DNA of 9,650 bases from an uncultured Prevotellaceae bacterium (lineage in GTDB: Bacteria; Bacteroidota; Bacteroidia; Bacteroidales; Bacteroidaceae), in assembly GCA_947306845.1 (NCBI GenBank), contig CAMZHP010000104.1, positions 1-9,650 on the forward strand. Direction: 5' to 3'. The notes beneath the pieces were generated by a model that was not told the origin of the DNA, did not search any database, and saw nothing but the letters and a program-made list of their open reading frames with translations. The position numbers and the translations under genes are program-made. Below, piece after piece: positions 1 through 5,434 of this stretch (position 1 is its first letter; each line of letters begins with the position of its first letter).

Positions 1-41
1 CACAATGTGACGTCTCTTCATCAGTGATTGTCAGATTATGG

Positions 42-653
42 TTATTTTTTGGCGCTTTCTGTAGGCTTAGACTTGTAAGCCTTGTTGAGTCCTGCCACAA
101 CCTCATTGGTGATGTCGAGCGATTTGTCACCATAGAGAATGTTATCGCCCTGCTTGGTGAGGATGAGAGAGAATTTCTTGTCTTTGTTGTACTGGGCGAT
201 GAAATGTTCAATACTGTCGTGCAGGGCTGCATTGAACTTATCGGTCTCACTTTGGAGCTCGGCAGCCAGTCTGTCACGTGTGGCCACATATTGCTCCTGC
301 TGGCGTTGAATGGCAGCCTGTTGGCTCTCATACTCACTTTGGCTTGAGAATCCATTGTTCTGAGCCTTGTTTTGGAAATTCTTGATAGCAGCCTCCAGGT
401 TTTTCTCCTGTGAAGCGAGGGCGCTCTGAATATTGTTGCCCCTCTTCTCCAAGATCTTGGAATAATCCTTGCAGAAGTTATATTGGGTCATAATAGAGTC
501 GACCTCAATAAATGCGATTTTAAGACTGCTTGGAGCAGCGGTCTGAGCGGCAGCAGGTTTCTCATCCATTTTGCCGGCGTTGTTGCAGGCACTCAATGTC
601 AGTGCAGCGAATGCAGCAACTGTCAGGGTGCGAAATAGATTTTTTTTGTTCAT
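42..653 (-). CDS. OmpH/Skp-family periplasmic chaperone, predicted lipoprotein
   Basis: Predicted 203-residue envelope protein of the OmpH/Skp family, which holds unfolded outer-membrane proteins in the periplasm. Seen: a basic N-terminus (MNKKNLFR), a hydrophobic stretch and a lipobox LSAC with Cys23, so it should be lipidated, unlike soluble E. coli Skp. After a low-complexity Ala/Pro/Thr linker (about 28-43), the OmpH core opens with KIAFIEVDSIM (45-55), runs through a long Gln/Glu/Lys-rich region likely to be coiled coil (about 62-150), and closes with a family-like tail (FSLILTKQGDNILYGDKSLDIT, split here as FSLILTKQ and ILYGDKSLDIT). The length fits the family. The ATG at 651-653 lacks a Shine-Dalgarno and is preceded by A/T-rich sequence. 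No promoter match was found directly upstream. Client proteins cannot be read from the sequence. Family confidence is high; the lipoprotein call is good but inferred from motif. Confidence 0.9.
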   Translation of the reverse strand: MNKKNLFRTLTVAAFAALTLSACNNAGKMDEKPAAAQTAAPSSLKIAFIEVDSIMTQYNFCKDYSKILEKRGNNIQSALASQEKNLEAAIKNFQNKAQNNGFSSQSEYESQQAAIQRQQEQYVATRDRLAAELQSETDKFNAALHDSIEHFIAQYNKDKKFSLILTKQGDNILYGDKSLDITNEVVAGLNKAYKSKPTESAKK

Positions 654-693
654 TAGAATATAATTGATTTGTTGAAAATGCCATAATAAACAC

Positions 694-716
694 TGAGGCC
701 GGCATTGCCTGCCTCA
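694..716 (-). terminator. Hairpin, possible terminator of the small membrane protein genes
   Basis: TGAGGC (694-699) pairs with GCCTCA (711-716); inside, GGC (701-703) pairs with GCC (707-709) around an ATT loop, with one C/T mismatch at 700/710. Read on the minus strand it lies about 30 bases after the stop of the 31-residue gene and is followed by GTGTTTATTATGG, a weak T-rich run. It could end transcription of the small genes or form a leader structure before the OmpH-like gene. The poor T-tract limits confidence. Confidence 0.45.
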
Positions 717-746
717 CTTCGGGCATCTGACGTCACCCTCTCTGTG

Positions 747-842
747 TCAAAGTAAGACATAATAGGCAAACAGGATGATAAACAGGATGACCAATCCCGG
801 CACAATATAGCCCTGCAGTCTTTTCCAATCGAAATCCATCAT
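747..842 (-). CDS. Small single-pass membrane protein, 31 residues
   Basis: A 31-residue frame with two adjacent Met codons (840-842 and 837-839). The peptide starts MMDFDWKRLQG and continues into one uninterrupted hydrophobic segment from about residue 13 to the end (IVPGLVILFIILFAYYVLL), typical of a single membrane helix with the charged N-terminus on one side. It lies 17 bases after the stop of the other small membrane protein on the same strand, so co-transcription from the promoter at 1128-1159 is likely. There is no good Shine-Dalgarno; a GGGAG lies too far upstream, inside the previous gene. I do not recognise the family and assign no function. The composition (D/W/K/R head, then pure hydrophobic helix) argues against chance, but a frame this short needs conservation to confirm it. 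Confidence 0.55.
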   Translation of the reverse strand: MMDFDWKRLQGYIVPGLVILFIILFAYYVLL

Positions 843-859
843 TGAGACATTGACGTTAA

Positions 860-1066
860 TTATGATCTCTCCCTTACCGCCTGTTTTTTGCTTCGTTGTT
901 CCCTGTCTTGATCCATGACACAATGGATGCCTCTTTCGCGCATCGCCTCACTGTCGTGGATATGCATGGATGAGAAAGATCCGTTTTTGCGAAAAATCAC
1001 TTTCACACCCAGCAATATTGCAGCAATAGCAATTATTAACACGCTTATGAAGAGAGTTTCAATCAT
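860..1066 (-). CDS. Small membrane protein with conserved-looking His/Cys cytoplasmic tail
   Basis: Predicted 68-residue protein with an N-terminal membrane helix (about residues 3-24, MIETLFISVLIIAIAAILLG) followed by a basic stretch VKVIFRKNG and a polar tail containing HIHDSEAMRERGIHCVMDQD. I have the impression that short Bacteroidota proteins with a helix and a tail of the form H-I-x(3)-x-A-M-R-x-R-G-I-x-C exist and are usually annotated as hypothetical; this is from memory and not checked. The general layout resembles NqrM-type small membrane proteins, but only one Cys is present, so that role is not supported. The frame is open further upstream to a Met at 1106-1108, but the ATG at 1064-1066 is preferred: a Shine-Dalgarno-like TAGGA precedes it by a few bases and the protein then starts at its helix. 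Preceded by a good promoter (1128-1159). Confidence 0.75.
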   Translation of the reverse strand: MIETLFISVLIIAIAAILLGVKVIFRKNGSFSSMHIHDSEAMRERGIHCVMDQDREQRSKKQAVRERS

Positions 1067-1127
1067 TTTTCCTATCTTTGCCCTCACAAATGAGCTTTTT
1101 GTGCCCACCTATGTGGCCTTTACGCGG

Positions 1128-1159
1128 CAAAGTTAATACAATTCGGGCACATTCTCAAA
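1128..1159 (-). promoter_or_regulatory. Bacteroidota-type sigma-70 promoter for the small membrane protein genes
   Basis: On the minus strand a -33 element TTTG (1159-1156) is followed after 20 bases by TAACTTTG (1135-1128), a full match to the Bacteroidota -7 consensus TAnnTTTG with spacing in the usual 19-21 range. Transcription should begin near 1122-1124, giving a leader of about 55 bases before the ATG at 1066. It sits in the 145-base divergent region shared with pepD. Confidence 0.65.
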
Positions 1160-1211
1160 AAAAAGAGCGGAAATTTATCACATATAAGAATAATCATCAA
1201 AAAAGAACAAC

Positions 1212-2669
1212 ATGAAAAAGACGGAACTGACCCCTCAAAGGGTTTTTGACCAATTTGCGAAGATCAACACGATTCCTCGTCCTTCCAAGCATGAGGAGAA
1301 AATGATTGCTTATCTCACCTCCTTTGGTGAAGAGCATGGTCTGCCCACCAAAGTGGATGCAACGGGTAATGTGCTCATCTGCAAGCCCGCCACCCCAGGA
1401 TATGAGAACCGCGCCAAAGTGGTGCTCCAAAGCCACATGGATATGGTTTGCGACAAGTTGGTTGACCGTGAGATAGACTTTATGAACGATCCGATAGAGA
1501 CCTACATTGACGGAGAATGGCTAACAGCGAAAGGAACGACCCTTGGAGCTGATGACGGCATAGGCGTTGCCATCGAGCTTGCCATTCTTGCCAGTGACGA
1601 TATTGCTCATGGTCCCATAGAATGTCTTTTCACCGTCGACGAGGAGACTGGTCTGACCGGAGCCTTCGGTCTTGAAGCCGGTTTTATGAGCGGCGACATG
1701 CTCATCAATCTCGACTCCGAGGATGAAGGTCAGATTTTCGTGTCGTGCGCTGGTGGTATTACCACCCATGCCCATTTCCGCTTCACTCGTGAACAAGCCC
1801 CATCCGACCAATTCTTCCTCAAGGTGTCGCTCAAAGGTCTTTACGGTGGGCACTCAGGTGATGACATCAATAAGAAACGTGCCAACGCCATCAAATTGAT
1901 TGCTCGTTTCCTTTACTTGACAGACGAAAAATATGGTGTGCGTCTGGCTCAATGGAATTCAGGCAAAATGCACAACGCCATTCCCCGTGACGGTGTGGCT
2001 GTCTTCTGTGTACCTTCCGATAAGAAGGAAGAAGTAAAAGCTGCATGGAATGTTTTCTGCAGTGAAGTGGAAGAGGAATTCCATGTGACCGATACCTCTA
2101 TGGAGTTTGCCATGGAGAGTACTGAAGCAGAGGAAGTGCTTCCCAAATTTGTCTCCACCCAGCTCATCCGTTCGCTGCAGGCATTGGACAACGGCATTCT
2201 GTCGATGTGCCAGGATGAGGAAATAGCCTGGCTAGTGGAAACCAGCAGCAACGTCGCCAGCGTGCAGTCTTCTTCAGATGAGGTCACCGTTGTAGCCAGT
2301 CAGCGTTCCAATGTCATGAGCAATCTCCGAAATATGGCCAACACAGTGAAGGCTCAGTTCCAACTTGCCGGAGCAGAGGTGAAGCAGAGCGATGGATATC
2401 CTGCCTGGAAGATGAACCCCAACAGTCAATTGACAAAGATTGTGGTGGATACCTACAAGCAGCTCTTTGGCAAAGACCCGAAGGTGCTCGGCATCCATGC
2501 TGGTTTGGAGTGCGGTCTGTTCTCAGAGCGCTATCCCAACCTTGACATGGTATCCTTCGGTCCTACTCTTCGCGGTGTTCATACTCCCGATGAGCGTCTT
2601 CTGATTCCTACCGTTCAGATGGTATGGGATCATCTGATTGAGATTCTGAAGAACATTCCAGAGAAATAA
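1212..2669 (+). CDS. pepD: Cytosol non-specific dipeptidase (aminoacyl-histidine dipeptidase), M20 family
   Basis: 485-residue cytosolic di-zinc metallopeptidase that hydrolyses dipeptides, including Xaa-His such as carnosine, in the last step of peptide breakdown. The M20 metal and catalytic residues are all visible at positions corresponding to the characterised Vibrio PepD: His75 and Asp77 in LQSHMDMVCD, bridging Asp114 in GADDGIG, Glu144/Glu145 in VDEETG, Asp168 in NLDSEDEG, and His457 in RGVHTPDE. The lid/dimerisation domain lies roughly at 185-400, and the C-terminal catalytic part contains GIHAGLECG (427-435). Length is normal for PepD. The ATG follows an A-rich leader (AAAAAAGAACAAC) without a Shine-Dalgarno. 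It stands alone: divergent from the small genes on the left and closed by the hairpin at 2694-2728. No convincing promoter was found for it. Confidence 0.95.
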   Translation: MKKTELTPQRVFDQFAKINTIPRPSKHEEKMIAYLTSFGEEHGLPTKVDATGNVLICKPATPGYENRAKVVLQSHMDMVCDKLVDREIDFMNDPIETYIDGEWLTAKGTTLGADDGIGVAIELAILASDDIAHGPIECLFTVDEETGLTGAFGLEAGFMSGDMLINLDSEDEGQIFVSCAGGITTHAHFRFTREQAPSDQFFLKVSLKGLYGGHSGDDINKKRANAIKLIARFLYLTDEKYGVRLAQWNSGKMHNAIPRDGVAVFCVPSDKKEEVKAAWNVFCSEVEEEFHVTDTSMEFAMESTEAEEVLPKFVSTQLIRSLQALDNGILSMCQDEEIAWLVETSSNVASVQSSSDEVTVVASQRSNVMSNLRNMANTVKAQFQLAGAEVKQSDGYPAWKMNPNSQLTKIVVDTYKQLFGKDPKVLGIHAGLECGLFSERYPNLDMVSFGPTLRGVHTPDERLLIPTVQMVWDHLIEILKNIPEK

Positions 2670-2693
2670 GTCACCCGTCTCACTCATCAAAAT

Positions 2694-2728
2694 GCCCCGG
2701 CACATAGTATCACTACTGTTGCCGGGGC
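2694..2728 (+). terminator. Strong intrinsic terminator after pepD
   Basis: GCCCCGGCA (2694-2702) pairs perfectly with TGCCGGGGC (2720-2728). The stem continues, after a bulge at C2703, through an inner arm AGTA/TACT (2706-2709 with 2714-2717) around a TCAC loop. TTTACCTTAAT follows, and A residues upstream could extend the pairing for the opposite strand. It starts 24 bases after the pepD stop, so it most likely ends pepD transcription. Confidence 0.85.
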
Positions 2729-3228
2729 TTTACCTTAATATAAAAAAACTACCTATTGAAATCTCTATGTTCTATGATACTAATTCATATTCGTTCATGC
2801 TGATTTATTCTAGCCTTTTCATTGCAAATTTGTGGTTGGAAAACTTATTTGTTTCCTCTCTGCAGAACTATCACTGAATCACCAATTGAAAGTCCCTAAT
2901 TATCCACGTTGCAAATATAGTCAATAAAATCTATTTTTCCAATACCTTTTCTCTTATTTAACGTAAAAAAGAAGTCAATTCTTTCAAATTTGGTCATAAT
3001 TTAAATTTTATTAACTAAACAAAACTATATAGAGTAGCCTCCGATGAATGGAGTATTGAGGTTGATTTGTCTGGCAATCATAAAAACAAATCAGCAGTAA
3101 TCACACCTTTGTTTACAATATCAACAAACATGTATTACGCGATGGAGAAATGGCATACTTTTTGTAATAAGACAAATGGGTTCAAGGAACCATCAAAAGA
3201 CATTCATTAAACATCAAATTATAATAAC
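2729..3228. other. AT-rich intergenic region upstream of htpG, no convincing gene
   Basis: About 500 bases, clearly more A/T-rich than the flanking genes. No RNA gene, strong hairpin or repeat was recognised. The plus-strand frame that starts in the terminator (2692-2877) has no protein-like signature. An open frame without an early start codon covers 3019-3210 and encodes a plausible soluble-looking peptide; it may be chance or a gene remnant. The region must carry the htpG promoter, but no clean TTTG/TAnnTTTG pair was found: the nearest is TACTTTTTG at 3156-3164, which departs from the consensus and lacks a -33 partner. Confidence 0.6.
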
Positions 3229-5283
3229 ATGCAAAAAGGTAACATTGGGGTAACAACTGAGAACATATTCCCCGTCATCAAGAAGTTTTTGTATTCCGAC
3301 CATGAGATTTTTCTCCGCGAGATGGTATCTAACGCCGTTGATGCCACACAGAAGATAAAGACACTTGCTGAACGTGGCGACTTCAAAGGAGAATTAGGAG
3401 ACTTGTCTGTCCGCATCACCATCGATGCTGAGAAAGGAACACTGACCTTCAGTGACCACGGCATTGGAATGACCGCCGAAGAGATAGACAAATACATCAA
3501 CCAGATAGCCTTTTCAGGCGTAACTGACTTTTTGGACAAATACAAGGAGAACGCCAATGCGATCATTGGCCATTTCGGCTTAGGATTCTATAGTGCCTTC
3601 ATGGTAAGTGACAGGGTGGAGATTGTGACCCGCAGCTATCAAGAAGGAGCCACTGCCGTGAAGTGGAGTTGTGACGGAAGTCCCGCCTATGAGATAGAAG
3701 AGACAGAGAAAGCCGACCGCGGCAGCGATATCATCCTTCATATTTCCGACGACTGCAAGGAATTCTTGGAGAAGCAACGCATCCAAGACCTTCTGAACAA
3801 ATACTGCAAGTTCATGTCAGTTCCCATCGTCTTCGGTAAGAAGAGTGAATGGAAAGACGGAAAAATGCAGGACACTGATGAAGATAATGTGGTGAACGAT
3901 TCCGACCCGATGTGGACAAAGGCTCCGAGCACATTGAAGGATGAAGACTATAAGTCGTTCTACAGCAAGCTCTATCCAATGCAGGACGAGCCGTTATTCT
4001 GGATTCACCTAAATGTAGACTACCCATTCAATCTCACCGGCATCCTCTACTTCCCACGTATCAAGTCGAACATCGACCTTCAGCGCAACAAAATCCAGCT
4101 CTATTGCAACCAAGTGTTTGTCACCGACCAGGTGGAAGGCATAGTGCCAGAGTTCCTCACCTTGCTTCACGGTGTGATAGACTCACCCGACATCCCCCTC
4201 AACGTCAGTCGTTCTTATCTTCAGAGTGATGCCAACGTGAAGAAAATCTCCACTTATATCACCAAAAAGGTATCCGACCGCCTGAACAGCATTTTCAAGG
4301 ATGACCGCAAGGATTTCGAATCGAAATGGGACGATCTGAAGATATTCATCAACTACGGCATGCTCTCACAGGAAGACTTCTATGACCGTGCCAAGGACTT
4401 CGCCCTTTTTAAGGATACGGAAGGCAAGTATTTCACCTATGATGAATACCGTACGCTGATCAAGGACAACCAGACCGACAAGGATGACACCCTCGTGTAT
4501 CTCTATGCCAACCATGTGGAGGACGAGTATTCTTACATAGAAGCCGCCAAGGAGAAAGGCTACAGCGTATTGCTGCTAGACGGCGACCTTGATGTGCCGA
4601 TGGTTTCGATGCTGGAGCAAAAGTTTGAGAAATGCCGTTTCACCCGAGTGGACTCCGATATCATCGACCGTCTCATTGTAAAAGAAGACCGTAAAGAGAG
4701 CACATTATCGAAAGAAGAATCCGACCAACTGTCGCAAGCATTCCGTTCGCAGATGCCTACCATGGATAAGGCCAATTTCTATGTCGAAGTACAGTCATTG
4801 GGAGAAGAGGCTCAACCTGTGCTGATCACCCAAAGTGAGTACATGCGTCGAATGAAAGATATCAGCCGTTACCAAAGCGGCATGGCATTCTATGGCCAGA
4901 TGCCCGATTCTTATAACCTGGTGCTCAACAGCGACCATCCGCTCATCAAACGAGTGGTGGAAGACGAGTCGGGAAGTTGCGCAGACGCTCTGAAGCCCAT
5001 TTTGGCAGAGATCAAGGGCAAGGAAGCACGCCTCGCAGTCCTCCGCCAGGAGCAAGGAAAGAAGAAGGCTGAGGAAATCACGCAGGAAGAAAAGGACGAC
5101 TTGAAAGCCACGGAAGATGCCATCAGCGAGGAAAAAAGCAAGAAAGACCAGATTATTGCTGAATATGCCAAGGGCAATGACATCATCCATCAATTGATAG
5201 ACCTTGCCTTGCTGCAAAACGGCATGCTCAAGGGCGCAGCCCTCTCCGCCTTCCTCCGCCGGTCTGTGGAGATGATTAAATAG
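3229..5283 (+). CDS. htpG: Molecular chaperone HtpG (bacterial Hsp90)
   Basis: 684-residue cytosolic ATP-dependent chaperone acting as a dimer on late folding intermediates. N-terminal GHKL ATPase domain: FLREMVSNAVDA with the catalytic-type Glu31 and Mg-binding Asn35, DHGIGM (Asp76, Gly78, Gly80), and the lid-region GHFGLGFYSAF (114-124). The middle domain contains the gamma-phosphate-contacting Arg328 in LNVSRSYLQSD. The C-terminal dimerisation domain ends in LLQNGMLKGAALSAFLRR. It is about 60 residues longer than E. coli HtpG (624); much of the difference is a highly charged, probably helical stretch at about 593-645 inside the C-terminal domain. The ATG lacks a Shine-Dalgarno and follows AATTATAATAAC. 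An in-frame TAA at 3208-3210 fixes the upstream limit. Heat control is expected for the family but no operator is visible here. Confidence 0.97.
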   Translation: MQKGNIGVTTENIFPVIKKFLYSDHEIFLREMVSNAVDATQKIKTLAERGDFKGELGDLSVRITIDAEKGTLTFSDHGIGMTAEEIDKYINQIAFSGVTDFLDKYKENANAIIGHFGLGFYSAFMVSDRVEIVTRSYQEGATAVKWSCDGSPAYEIEETEKADRGSDIILHISDDCKEFLEKQRIQDLLNKYCKFMSVPIVFGKKSEWKDGKMQDTDEDNVVNDSDPMWTKAPSTLKDEDYKSFYSKLYPMQDEPLFWIHLNVDYPFNLTGILYFPRIKSNIDLQRNKIQLYCNQVFVTDQVEGIVPEFLTLLHGVIDSPDIPLNVSRSYLQSDANVKKISTYITKKVSDRLNSIFKDDRKDFESKWDDLKIFINYGMLSQEDFYDRAKDFALFKDTEGKYFTYDEYRTLIKDNQTDKDDTLVYLYANHVEDEYSYIEAAKEKGYSVLLLDGDLDVPMVSMLEQKFEKCRFTRVDSDIIDRLIVKEDRKESTLSKEESDQLSQAFRSQMPTMDKANFYVEVQSLGEEAQPVLITQSEYMRRMKDISRYQSGMAFYGQMPDSYNLVLNSDHPLIKRVVEDESGSCADALKPILAEIKGKEARLAVLRQEQGKKKAEEITQEEKDDLKATEDAISEEKSKKDQIIAEYAKGNDIIHQLIDLALLQNGMLKGAALSAFLRRSVEMIK

Positions 5284-5287
5284 GCAG

Positions 5288-5305
5288 GTTGCGGGGAGCC
5301 GCAAC
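5288..5305 (+). other. Stem-loop just after htpG
   Basis: GTTGCGG (5288-5294) pairs perfectly with CCGCAAC (5299-5305) around a GGAG loop, 4 bases after the htpG stop. It is followed by ATACGGAGAAAG rather than a T-tract, so it is not a standard intrinsic terminator. It may stabilise the htpG 3' end and let transcription run on into porE; no promoter was found between the two genes. Confidence 0.55.
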
Positions 5306-5351
5306 ATACGGAGAAAGAGAAGAAGCGGCAAAGCCTTAACTAACGGAGAAA
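5303..5351 (+). repeat. Imperfect direct repeat AACnnACGGAGAAA
   Basis: AACATACGGAGAAA (5303-5316) recurs as AACTAACGGAGAAA (5338-5351): 12 of 14 bases match, with 21 bases between copies. Both carry GGAG, and the second runs directly into an ATG. It may be a duplicated ribosome-binding segment or chance in a purine-rich spacer. Confidence 0.4.
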
Positions 5352-5434
5352 TGGCCATCAGAATAAAGGCAAAGGATACAATAAATAGAGCATCTGTCCG
5401 TTATTGTAATAATGATGCAGAACTCAACTTGTAA
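5351..5434 (+). CDS. Possible 27-residue leader peptide overlapping the porE start
   Basis: ATG at 5351-5353 opens a frame ending in TAA at 5432-5434, encoding a short basic-then-polar peptide starting MAIRIKAKDTINRASVRYC. GGAG lies only two bases before the ATG, which is close for a Shine-Dalgarno. The frame overlaps the first 23 bases of the porE gene in a different frame, so its translation could influence initiation there. I recognise no family; it may well be chance. Confidence 0.25.
   Translation: MAIRIKAKDTINRASVRYCNNDAELNL

Noticed and set aside
1..21. Possible start of another minus-strand gene (ATG at 19-21, reading MKRRHIV to the window edge).
   Set aside because: Only seven codons are visible, with no Shine-Dalgarno and no recognisable family. 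It is a plausible next gene 20 bases after the OmpH-like stop, but cannot be supported here.
1073..1080. TATCTTTG as a -7 element for pepD.
   Set aside because: It matches TAnnTTTG, but no TTTG or TTG lies 19-21 bases upstream, and it falls at the start of the minus-strand small gene, over 130 bases before pepD.
1067..1108. Longer N-terminus for the 68-residue membrane protein, from the Met at 1106-1108.
   Set aside because: It would add a charged 14-residue extension before the helix, and the ATG at 1064-1066 has the better ribosome-binding context.
2692..2877. Plus-strand 61-codon frame after pepD.
   Set aside because: It begins inside the terminator hairpin, has no ribosome-binding site, and its hydrophobic/aromatic composition is what A/T-rich noncoding DNA gives.
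3043..3099. 18-codon frame starting ATG AAT GGA before htpG.
   Set aside because: Very short, no Shine-Dalgarno, and it conflicts with the longer open frame at 3019-3210.
4795..5358. 187-codon antisense frame opposite the 3' part of htpG.
   Set aside because: It lies wholly over the well-supported htpG C-terminal domain and its leucine/phenylalanine-rich translation mirrors the Lys/Glu codons of the charged insert.
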